From positions 1 through 64,000 of the forward strand of contig JACAET010000059.1 of assembly GCA_013388685.1 (NCBI GenBank): 64,000 bases of DNA. The letters are read 5' to 3'. Below are positions 17,724 through 26,161 of the stretch, one piece after another. The notes under the pieces were generated by a model that saw only the letters and a list, made by a program, of their open reading frames with translations, had not been told where the DNA came from and ran no database searches. How positions within the stretch are numbered: position 1 is the stretch's first letter; the number at the start of each line of letters is the position of its first letter. Source of the DNA: Chloroflexota bacterium. GTDB taxonomy: Bacteria > Chloroflexota > Anaerolineae > Anaerolineales > Villigracilaceae. The position numbers and the translations under genes are program-made.

Positions 17724-19529
17724 TTATTCTTCCGGTTCGGTTTCTTCGCCCTCCACAAAATCGCCGGAAACGGACTCGCCGCCTGGATGCTCCTCGGGCA
17801 ACAACCATTGACGCAGGTTCCATAACATGCGGATCGTATCCCGCGGCAACAGCCGTTGGGTGGCAGGCTGGGTGGCGGCCGCCTCCAGAGCCTGATATAA
17901 CCGCATGACGAGCGCCTCACTGGTGTACTGGTTGGATTGCAGAATCTGAGAGATGGAGATAATCATATCCTGTTGAGCTTTGGCGCGTTCCCGGCTGCGA
18001 ATGCGCTTGGCTTGAAGTTCGTATTCGGCGCGTATCTTATCCGCTTCCTGTTGCCAGCGCGCCCGCCAGGCATCGAAGACTTTCTCTCTCACAGTTTCAC
18101 TGGGTTCCAGATCAGAAAAACCGGCGTTGATCACCTTGATACCGCGGTCGCGTAAGTCCGCCGGGGAAGCGAAAATTTGAGCAGGGCTGAATAACAATCC
18201 GCTATGTTTGAAAATCTGCCCATCCTTGAAGGGATGCCCATCTGCCCGCCGGACGATTTGATAACCCAAAACGCCCTGATTTTTCACTTCCTGCGCAAAC
18301 TTCGCCTTGTACTTTTTCATGGGGTACTCGTCCGGCTCGTTTGGCTTGTAAAAGTCGTCGTAAGGCGTATGAACCAACAGATTTCGGCAGATTTCCACAG
18401 CCACATCCAGAGGAAGGTCCGTCCAATCCCCCAATCTGCCTTCCTTCGCATCCCTAGCCCTTGAATACAGGGCGCTGATGACACGCTGCTCATTGAAGAC
18501 AAAGGGCAGCGTGTCAGACGTTTCTTTCTTCGATTCACCCGTATTCCCGCTTGTCCACGCAAAACCGCCCTGCCTGAAAAATCTTTCGATTTCACGACAG
18601 TCCTCTTCACGCAATTCCTCCAACAGAACGCGAACGCGCCAGTCTGCCGTTTGGGTCGCGTCCGGGTCTTCGCGGACCGGTGCAACCGGCTCCAACTTGA
18701 TGATCTTCCAGCCTTCGTTGAATTTGGCGACACGAAGAATTTCGGGCGGTTCTCCCAAAGTGAAGGTGATGGTAACGTTCGTGGAAACCTCGATACCGTC
18801 GCCCGTGTTACACTGCAACCTGTCGCTTCTGCGAAACTGCTTGCGCAAATCCGCACTGCCGACGATTTTTTCTCCACCCTTGATGAGAACCAGCCCCGGT
18901 CCCGCGGCGCGTACCATGGAGTCGTTGTTTTCTTTTTTCTCAAGCTCGAGGCGGGGCCGAAGCGTTTCCTTCAACGCCGACAGGAGGCGCGAAAACCAAA
19001 GTTTCAACCGATGCCATAGATTGTCTTCCGTCTCTTCCTGGTCGTCTTCGTCTCCCTGTTGTTGTTCCAGAACGATGGCGCTATATAAATCCAGCAAGGC
19101 GACACCTTGACCCGATTCCTCCAATTCGCCTTTTTCCGCCTTCGGTTCCCCTTCCTTGTAGAAGACAGCGGCGCCATGCCAGGAGGTCAATGGAAAGTTG
19201 TAAGCCCGAAGGCGCTTGAAAACCTCGCCCCTGTCGTTTGGAGTGAGCGCGGGCAGGACAAAGCGTGAAACCCAAGCCAACAGAACATAATACCCGGTGA
19301 AAAAAAGCGCTCCATTCAAAATCATTACAATTATGGCAGAGAAGGTTTCTTGATCAATAAGAAGAGGCACAGAGCGCAAAGATAGGGCATCAAAGAAGGG
19401 CGTGACGAGATTCCCTATAAGCCCGAATTCGTCCCGGAAACCAATGAGAAAGCCCGCCAAAAGAAGGAATCCGAGCATTCCCCTCCAAAACCGCGCCGAA
19501 GGTTGAATGCCGCCTTCTTCGGAAATCAT
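17724..19529 (-). CDS. SPFH/prohibitin-like membrane protein, type B (B1)
   Basis: Two TMs then SRFVLPALTPNDRGEVFKRL, AAGPGLVLIKGGEKIVGSADLRKQ, TGDGIEVSTNVTITFTLG; helical ERAKAQQDMI tail; paralogous to 20198-21838. Confidence 0.7.
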   Translation of the reverse strand: MISEEGGIQPSARFWRGMLGFLLLAGFLIGFRDEFGLIGNLVTPFFDALSLRSVPLLIDQETFSAIIVMILNGALFFTGYYVLLAWVSRFVLPALTPNDRGEVFKRLRAYNFPLTSWHGAAVFYKEGEPKAEKGELEESGQGVALLDLYSAIVLEQQQGDEDDQEETEDNLWHRLKLWFSRLLSALKETLRPRLELEKKENNDSMVRAAGPGLVLIKGGEKIVGSADLRKQFRRSDRLQCNTGDGIEVSTNVTITFTLGEPPEILRVAKFNEGWKIIKLEPVAPVREDPDATQTADWRVRVLLEELREEDCREIERFFRQGGFAWTSGNTGESKKETSDTLPFVFNEQRVISALYSRARDAKEGRLGDWTDLPLDVAVEICRNLLVHTPYDDFYKPNEPDEYPMKKYKAKFAQEVKNQGVLGYQIVRRADGHPFKDGQIFKHSGLLFSPAQIFASPADLRDRGIKVINAGFSDLEPSETVREKVFDAWRARWQQEADKIRAEYELQAKRIRSRERAKAQQDMIISISQILQSNQYTSEALVMRLYQALEAAATQPATQRLLPRDTIRMLWNLRQWLLPEEHPGGESVSGDFVEGEETEPEE

Positions 19530-20002
19530 GGTTCGCGCCGTCTTGCCTTATCCGAATTCAAATTCAACACTCCCCACACGGTTTCAGTTTCGAGCCGGGT
19601 TCGCCTGTTTCCGAGGTCTCTGCGCATTTCCAAAACCAGGCTGTAGAGTTCTTCCCTGGCGGCGTTGTCGCCGTCACCGTAGACGGTCGCCGCCTCGCGC
19701 CACAACCGAAACGACCTGACCACCTCATCGGAACCGGCGATCAAAATCTGCGAGGCGAGAGGAACCAGTTGATCGTCGAAAGGATCGTCCGACTCGTCCC
19801 GGCGCCCGCCCAGATAACGGTGCAGAAACTTGGCAAATTCGGTATAGGCTTCCCATTTTCTGTCATTAAAACGGCTGGAAAATTCGATCTCCAAATCATC
19901 TCGTCCCTTCCTCCGGCTGAAGTGATAGGCAAGGTAGGACCCAATGGCCGCCGGGATCAGCGACGGTAATAATGACACCACCATATCGGTTATTTCAGCC
20001 AT
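19526..20002 (-). CDS. Small membrane-anchored hypothetical protein, first gene of minus-strand SPFH arm
   Basis: MAEITDMVVSLLPSLIPAAIGSYLAYHFSRRKGRDD N-terminal anchor; ATGA overlap with next gene. Confidence 0.6.
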   Translation of the reverse strand: MAEITDMVVSLLPSLIPAAIGSYLAYHFSRRKGRDDLEIEFSSRFNDRKWEAYTEFAKFLHRYLGGRRDESDDPFDDQLVPLASQILIAGSDEVVRSFRLWREAATVYGDGDNAAREELYSLVLEMRRDLGNRRTRLETETVWGVLNLNSDKARRREP

Positions 20003-20052
20003 ATAACCACTCCCTTGACATGACTCAACAATCGTCCAACCGTTATAAGACA

Positions 20053-20082
20053 AGTATATGCGGACGGGAAAAACACTGTCAA
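20053..20082 (-). promoter_or_regulatory. Sigma70-like promoter of minus-strand SPFH arm
   Basis: Minus strand TTGACA (20082-20077), 18-nt spacer, TATACT (20058-20053). Confidence 0.65.
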
Positions 20083-20089
20083 GAATTCA

Positions 20090-20111
20090 TTGTCACAAGA
20101 ATCCGTGACAA
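20090..20111. promoter_or_regulatory. Candidate operator in the divergent SPFH intergenic region
   Basis: TTGTCAC-AAGAATCC-GTGACAA perfect 7-bp inverted repeat; related direct half-site TGTCAAGAATT just upstream. Confidence 0.45.
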
Positions 20112-20157
20112 AATAGCCTTATTGACCACCTTGCAAGTTCCAACAACCCGAAATCAA

Positions 20158-20188
20158 TTGCTTCATACCCTCTCAAAATTGTTATAAT
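20158..20188 (+). promoter_or_regulatory. Promoter of plus-strand SPFH arm; possibly leaderless
   Basis: TATAAT at 20183-20188 only 9 nt upstream of ATG 20198; weak TTGCTT -35 with 19-nt spacer. Confidence 0.5.
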
Positions 20189-20197
20189 TCCACCCGC

Positions 20198-21838
20198 ATG
20201 GAAGATACCCCCCTTACCAAGAGACCCTGGTTCTATATCGGCGCGTGGCTGGTCATCCTGCTGGTTGTATATGGCTGGCAGATCGCCCGCATGGGCGGAG
20301 TTTCCGCCAGCCTGCCGGAGATTCTGTTCGACCTGCTGTGTGTGTTTCCGGGGCTTCTGATCTTATGGATGGCGTTCTTTGCCCAATTCGTTCTGCCGGT
20401 GCAAACATTCGAGGATCGCAAAAAAATCTTCAGCCGCTTGTTGACCGATCTGTTCGGCGGACACGGACCCGCCCTGTTCATCGAAAACGGCGAAATCAAA
20501 GAGCATTCCGGCGAACGTTTGAAGAAAGGTCCCGGCGTGGTGTGGTTGGATTCCGCCAGCGCGGCGGTCACACGCACAGCGGTCAAGATCAAACAGACGC
20601 TTGGTCCGGGCGTCCACTTCATCGAGAGCGGAGAATACATTGCCGGCACAGTGGATCTTCACATCCAGACCCAGACTCTAGGTCCAAAAGAGAACGAGGA
20701 TCCGTTTGCCGGCGAAGCCGACGGTGGGCTCGATCCTCAAATGATGGAGCGTCGGAAAACGGTCAGCGCTCTCACTCGCGACGGCATCGAAGTCGTTCCC
20801 AACATCTCGATTTCCTTCCGGGTGGATACGGGATTCCCCCGCGAAGGAGAGCCGGGCTCGAGATTCGGTTTTCGAACCGGAAGCACGCGCCGAGCCAGAG
20901 AAAACGAGGAAAAAGACAAGGAAGCCATCCGCAAAGCGATTCTCGGAGAGGGGATCAATCCGCATAAGGTTTCCGAAATGACCCGGCGCAGAGTGGCGTG
21001 GAACGAACTTCCCGCCTCGCTTGCCGTGGACCTGTGGCGGGAATACGCGTCCAAATTTACTCTCGACGAGTTGTTCAAATCCGATCAATTGATCCCGTCT
21101 GCACCTCCCGCCCCGCCTCAGCCTGCCGAGGAGGAAATTGATCCGCTCAGCCAGCCTGTACGGGGGAGCGCGCACCAGACAACCCTTCAGGATCGTTTTG
21201 CGCAACAACTGCGAAAAGTCAACGTCCTGCTTTCGAAGGTCGTCCAACGACTCGAAGGGACGGGAACCGCGGCACAGCCGCCCCAGCCCACCTCGCAGAG
21301 GGGTGTCAGGGCGGAACCGTCCGCAAAAAGCGAACCGGCCATAGGAACGGCGTTGCAGGTGATCAACGAAATGGTCAACGCGCGTTTGAAATCTCCCGAA
21401 GTCCCCGTCCTTGACGATCATGGTGTCCGCGGCAAGGGTCACATTGCCAGCCCGGAATACCAGTTGCTTCAAAACCGCGGTATCCGGGTGCTTTCGGTGA
21501 ACATCGGCAATCTGCGCTTCGATAAAGAGATCGAACGGACCATCATCGAGAAGTGGTCCGCCTCCTGGCTGAAGAATGCCGAAGCGGAAAAGAAACAGAT
21601 CGAGCGCAGGCAGAATATTGTACGAGCCTCCGGTCAGGAGAAAGCCATACGCCAATATGCCGATCTGCTGTGCAACGACCTGCTCCGCAAGAAACCGAAG
21701 GGCGTCAAGGAAACGCTCAAGACCCTGCTCATGCGCACTCGCACGATCATCCTCAACAACGATCAACTGCGCAAGGATATGAGCGAGGAACAGCAGATGC
21801 TCGAGGACATTTTGCGGTGGGTAGAGGCGGGCGAATGA
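20198..21838 (+). CDS. SPFH/prohibitin-like membrane protein, type B (B2)
   Basis: Two TMs, AQFVLPVQTFEDRKKIFSRL, KKGPGVVWLDSASAAVTRTAVKIKQTLGPGVHFIESGEYIAGTVDLHIQ, TRDGIEVVPNISISFRV. Confidence 0.75.
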   Translation: MEDTPLTKRPWFYIGAWLVILLVVYGWQIARMGGVSASLPEILFDLLCVFPGLLILWMAFFAQFVLPVQTFEDRKKIFSRLLTDLFGGHGPALFIENGEIKEHSGERLKKGPGVVWLDSASAAVTRTAVKIKQTLGPGVHFIESGEYIAGTVDLHIQTQTLGPKENEDPFAGEADGGLDPQMMERRKTVSALTRDGIEVVPNISISFRVDTGFPREGEPGSRFGFRTGSTRRARENEEKDKEAIRKAILGEGINPHKVSEMTRRRVAWNELPASLAVDLWREYASKFTLDELFKSDQLIPSAPPAPPQPAEEEIDPLSQPVRGSAHQTTLQDRFAQQLRKVNVLLSKVVQRLEGTGTAAQPPQPTSQRGVRAEPSAKSEPAIGTALQVINEMVNARLKSPEVPVLDDHGVRGKGHIASPEYQLLQNRGIRVLSVNIGNLRFDKEIERTIIEKWSASWLKNAEAEKKQIERRQNIVRASGQEKAIRQYADLLCNDLLRKKPKGVKETLKTLLMRTRTIILNNDQLRKDMSEEQQMLEDILRWVEAGE

Positions 21839-23607
21839 ACGCGACGGCAAACGAAACAGCCCTGCAAAGGGAACAGCGCCTTTTTCTGGAACTTTCCGCG
21901 CGTGCGCGCGATGCCCTGATCAACAAATTGTTCGACCTCCGCCCGGAAAAAGCCGCCAGACGGTCCGCTTATTTCTTCGCGCTGTTCCTTTTGAGCGGTT
22001 TTGTTGTCAGCCTCTTTTATTATCCGCCGTCTGACTGGGCGGCTCATATCAGCAGGATTTTCCTGGCTGTATTGACGGGAGCCGGGACGCCCGAGATTCA
22101 AGCCGCGTTCAGCGCCTTCGCGGATTTTCTGTGGAACATCGTGCAGGACGCCAGAATATTGCAATACCTGCCGGTATTCCTTGCTCCATTTTTCATTGCG
22201 CTTCAATCCGCCGCCATGTACCTGGCAGACGTGTTCGAACTGGAGGATGTGGGCGTGGCGCGCAGGTTCATCAGCGGCGTGGCATTATCGGGAAGCAACG
22301 AAACCATTCGCGTCCGGCACGGTGAGATTGCGGAAGAGAGCCGGGAATCGCCCGTCTATTTGATCGGGGGTCCGGGCAGAGTGGTGGTGGAATTGGACTC
22401 GGTCGCCTTGTTCGAACGGGCGGACGGTACGCCGCATGTGATCGGTCCGACGGGAGGCGAGCCGGGCGGCAGCGCAATGCTGGACGGTTTCGAGAGGTTC
22501 CGCCACGCACTCGATATACGCGATCATCACGTCGAATTACGCGACCAGGACGAACGCTCGAAGGCGGTGAGAAGCCGGAGCCGCGATGGGATTCCCGTGA
22601 GGGCAACGGATGTGCGGCTGGTGTTCAGTATTTTTCGCGGCGATGCGCCTCGACCTTCCCCGGAAAATCCCTACCCGTTCAGCCGGGAGGCTGTGGAGCA
22701 GATCGTCTATAAAGCCGCCTCTCGCGTGACGCCCGAACTGCCCAATCCGTCCACTTTTGAGTTCTCCTGGATCAATAACATGATCGGATTGATTCGCGGC
22801 AGGTTGAGCGGTTTTATGAGCCGGCATAACCTGACCGAATACATGGCAAGCATAGGTTTGCCGGAGATCGAGAAGATTCAGCAAAGGGAGGAGATCATTG
22901 CCAGGCAGATGCAGCAGTTGACCCAGTCCGGGGACGAGGCGGCGGAGCGCAAGGAGATCCAATTGCCGGAGTTTCAGGCGCGTCACAAGGTCAAAAACCT
23001 GTTCGCGCAATTCGCCGATGAGTTCACCGAAAAAGCACGCAACAGCGGGGTGGAATTGCAATGGATCGGCGTCGGGACATGGGAATCGCCGGTGGAGATC
23101 GTGCCCGAACTGCATCTCAAAGCCTGGCTTCTTACACAGGAGAATTTAAAAAACGACAGCCCGGAGGAAATGAACAGGACGATGCAAAAGGAGGTGGTCG
23201 AAAAAACGAAGGAATTGATCGAAAAAGTGCCTCTTGAAGCCTACGAGAACCTCCTTGCCGAATCCGTGCAATCCAAAAAATCGGGCAAGCAGATCCAGAA
23301 ACGGAGGGAAAAATCCAGGCTGGAATTGCTGACCGACGGTGACAAGGTCATCCCGCCCGAAGAGATGAAACAATTCGTTGAAATGATGGGAATCCTGCAT
23401 ATCATGCGGGGCGAGGCGGAGGTCGAGATCGAGCCAAAGGACGCGAGCCACACCCATGAAATGCAGTCGCTGCTGCTGGCATATCGCAGGCAATTCCAGG
23501 AGACGGTCGCCTTCATCAACAATAAAAACGAACCGGCGCCGCAAAATCTTTTGGATGCGATCAAGCACATTGACAATCAAATCGGTCACTGGGCGGGAGG
23601 CTCCTGA
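21835..23607 (+). CDS. SPFH/prohibitin-like membrane protein, type A (A2)
   Basis: ATGA start overlapping B2 stop; TMs, YLIGGPGRVVVELDSVALFER, SRDGIPVRATDVRLVFSIFRG, coiled-coil C-terminus. Confidence 0.7.
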   Translation: MNATANETALQREQRLFLELSARARDALINKLFDLRPEKAARRSAYFFALFLLSGFVVSLFYYPPSDWAAHISRIFLAVLTGAGTPEIQAAFSAFADFLWNIVQDARILQYLPVFLAPFFIALQSAAMYLADVFELEDVGVARRFISGVALSGSNETIRVRHGEIAEESRESPVYLIGGPGRVVVELDSVALFERADGTPHVIGPTGGEPGGSAMLDGFERFRHALDIRDHHVELRDQDERSKAVRSRSRDGIPVRATDVRLVFSIFRGDAPRPSPENPYPFSREAVEQIVYKAASRVTPELPNPSTFEFSWINNMIGLIRGRLSGFMSRHNLTEYMASIGLPEIEKIQQREEIIARQMQQLTQSGDEAAERKEIQLPEFQARHKVKNLFAQFADEFTEKARNSGVELQWIGVGTWESPVEIVPELHLKAWLLTQENLKNDSPEEMNRTMQKEVVEKTKELIEKVPLEAYENLLAESVQSKKSGKQIQKRREKSRLELLTDGDKVIPPEEMKQFVEMMGILHIMRGEAEVEIEPKDASHTHEMQSLLLAYRRQFQETVAFINNKNEPAPQNLLDAIKHIDNQIGHWAGGS

Positions 23608-24528
23608 ATGACGCTTGCCTTCCATCGGTCAATCGAAATCGAAAAAGCGGCGGCGGATGCGCCCGTTGTGGCGTTGGAGTCCACGGTGCTGACGCACGGG
23701 CTTCCCCGCCCACAAAACCTGCAATTGGCGCGCGATATGGAACGCGTGGTCAGAGAGCACGGCGCGGCGCCAGCCACCATCGCATTTCTGGACGGCGTTC
23801 TCCGAATCGGCTTGAACGAAACGGACTTGACGAGGCTGGCAAACGAGCAAGATGCGCTCAAGGTGGGCCCGCGGGATTTTGCAACCGCCATCAGCGGGAA
23901 ATTATGCGGCGGGACAACCGTCGCCGGGACGATGCTGGCATGCAAACACGCAGGCATCAAAGTCTTTGCCACAGGGGGAATCGGCGGCGTGCATCGCGAA
24001 TCGAATTTCGACATCTCGGCGGATCTGCAGGCGCTTGCCACCATTCCCATGATTGTGGTGTGTGCAGGGGCAAAGGCGATCCTGGATTTGCCTGCAACAC
24101 TCGAATACCTCGAAACCATGAACGTACCCGTGGTGGGATATGGCACAGACGAATTTCCCGCTTTTTTCTCCCGCGAAAGCGGGCTGGAAGTCAGCGTGAG
24201 ACGCGACAGCCCGGAAGCGATCGTCGAATTTGCCGCAACGCATTGGAGGGCGGGTTTACAGAGCGCCGTTTTGGTGGCGAACCCGGTTCCGGCAGAAGAG
24301 GCAATTCCAAGGTCCGTGGTGGAACCGTTCATCGAGCGGGCAAATCGTGAAGCGGGCGAGCGGAGTATTCACGGCAAGGCGGTGACTCCTTTCCTCCTCC
24401 AGCGCATCAATGAATTGACGGGGGGAAAATCCATGCAGGCGAACCTTGCCCTTTTACTGAATAATGCCCGTCTCGCGGCGCAAATCGCAAGGGCGTTGCA
24501 ATCCGCCGCACGGAAAAGGCTTGCGTAA
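23608..24528 (+). CDS. psuG: Pseudouridine-5'-phosphate glycosidase
   Basis: VVALESTVLTHGLPRPQNL, GGTTVAGTMLACKHAGIKVFATGGIGGVHR; ATG immediately follows the A2 stop codon. Confidence 0.95.
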   Translation: MTLAFHRSIEIEKAAADAPVVALESTVLTHGLPRPQNLQLARDMERVVREHGAAPATIAFLDGVLRIGLNETDLTRLANEQDALKVGPRDFATAISGKLCGGTTVAGTMLACKHAGIKVFATGGIGGVHRESNFDISADLQALATIPMIVVCAGAKAILDLPATLEYLETMNVPVVGYGTDEFPAFFSRESGLEVSVRRDSPEAIVEFAATHWRAGLQSAVLVANPVPAEEAIPRSVVEPFIERANREAGERSIHGKAVTPFLLQRINELTGGKSMQANLALLLNNARLAAQIARALQSAARKRLA

Positions 24529-24640
24529 ATAACCGAACCCACACAAACATGTCATTGGCGCTGTCGAAGGCGTCAAAAGCCAGTTCTATGTGCTGCGCAA
24601 GAGGCGCACGCTACGCGAGATTTTCGTGATTTACTGATAA

Positions 24641-26104
24641 TCAAAATGCAAGCAAGCGGTCTTGATAGCCCCGAAATTTCAATTCCGCGTCGAAGGTCAA
24701 AAAGATATCCCGAATCACGCCCACTATGATCAATATCTTTTCCGCGTCCAAAAGCGCCAGTTGAATGGCGGAATCGCCAAAACCGGACATGAAAAGGTTG
24801 AACAAAGATGGCGTAATCGCCAGGAATCCCAGTGCGCAGGCGGGCACAATGGTGATCCGGCTCACGATTCGGGTTAAGTATCGTTGCGTGGCTTCGCCGG
24901 GTATCACACCAGGTATCCGGCCTCCGGTACGATATAGAGAAACCCCATAATCTTGTTGTTCGAAGGTGACGAGTGAATAGAAATAGGTAAATATCACAAC
25001 GCTGAAAAAAGCAACAAAGGGATACAAATGGCCATTGTTTCCAAAGCCGCTGATGAACCATTGCGCCACAGCGTTCAATCGGGCATTTTCCGTGCAGGTA
25101 AGCATGGGTGCGTAAAAGGTGGCAAGGAGAATGAGCAATTGACTGCCAACCAGACCCTCCGTGCTGATGGTGAGCATGATGGGAAGATAGGTTCTGACGC
25201 CCGCGGTTCGCCTAGGACGATAAATCGCCGCCCTGGTGGGGTATTCAACCGGCACATTGCGCCTGCCTTGCTGGATATAAATTACGACGATAATGCATAA
25301 TACAAAAAGCACCGCATAAAGCACCAGCCTTCCGACAATCATCGGTTCCATCAGCAAGGAGAAGACTTGCCCTGGAAGATTCAAGACAATGCCCAAGCCC
25401 TCGACTGTGGCAGCGGTTTTAATTTGAATCCTCAATAATCGGGCAAGTTCGGCGGATATTTGCCCAATAATGCCGCTGGCTATCAGGATTGCGTTTCCGT
25501 ACCCGCGAATTCCATATTCGCTGATCAGCCCGGCAATCCAGATTGCCAGATAGGAACCCGCCACAAGCACGACCACCGTTGTAATCCTGAATAAAATACC
25601 GGAATCCGAGTGAGCGGAACTGGTTTCGAGAACAATCAGCCTGCCCTGACAATTTGGAGAAATAAGGAACAGAAAGAACAGGGACTCGAGAACAGCCACC
25701 GGCGCCGTGAGAAAATAATTCCACCTTTCAAGCCAGTGTCTTGCATCGCGTGGGTCTTCCCGAAAGCGCCGGTAAAGGCTTGGGATTAACCGAACAATAA
25801 GTTGAAGCAGAAGATGGGTTAAATTGAAGGGTAAAAGCCCGAGTGTCATCACAGACACGCTCAACACCGAACTCCCCGACAATATGCTCAGGAATTCCAA
25901 CATGGTGTAAAGCCCGCTGCCCAGGGGAATATTGCTTCGCACCTCGTCAGGTGTGGTGACAAGCCCGGGCAATGGCACATTGAGCAACAATCTGTAAAAG
26001 AGCACCAAGCCGATGGTTACCAGTAATTGCCGTCTGATGTCCTGCGAACGCCATAAAAGGCTCCATGCGCCACGATGAAATTTCTCCCCGGTGGATTGGC
26101 TCAT
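24641..26104 (-). CDS. SecY-family translocase paralogue (orphan, outside a ribosomal-protein operon)
   Basis: DIRRQLLVTIGLVLFYRLLLNVPLPGL N-terminus, YIQQGRRNVPVEYPTR, ~10 TMs, RTGGRIPGVIPGEATQRYLTRIVSRIT. Confidence 0.85.
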   Translation of the reverse strand: MSQSTGEKFHRGAWSLLWRSQDIRRQLLVTIGLVLFYRLLLNVPLPGLVTTPDEVRSNIPLGSGLYTMLEFLSILSGSSVLSVSVMTLGLLPFNLTHLLLQLIVRLIPSLYRRFREDPRDARHWLERWNYFLTAPVAVLESLFFLFLISPNCQGRLIVLETSSAHSDSGILFRITTVVVLVAGSYLAIWIAGLISEYGIRGYGNAILIASGIIGQISAELARLLRIQIKTAATVEGLGIVLNLPGQVFSLLMEPMIVGRLVLYAVLFVLCIIVVIYIQQGRRNVPVEYPTRAAIYRPRRTAGVRTYLPIMLTISTEGLVGSQLLILLATFYAPMLTCTENARLNAVAQWFISGFGNNGHLYPFVAFFSVVIFTYFYSLVTFEQQDYGVSLYRTGGRIPGVIPGEATQRYLTRIVSRITIVPACALGFLAITPSLFNLFMSGFGDSAIQLALLDAEKILIIVGVIRDIFLTFDAELKFRGYQDRLLAF

Positions 26105-26161
26105 AGTTCCTCCTTGGCAGATTGAATGCCATTGTTGAGGTTTGCGCTCGAGACGCAACCC

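Noticed and set aside
21553-21834. Upstream in-frame extension of the SPFH A2 ORF
   Set aside because: It overlaps the well-supported end of SPFH B2; the ATGA overlap at 21835 is the natural start.
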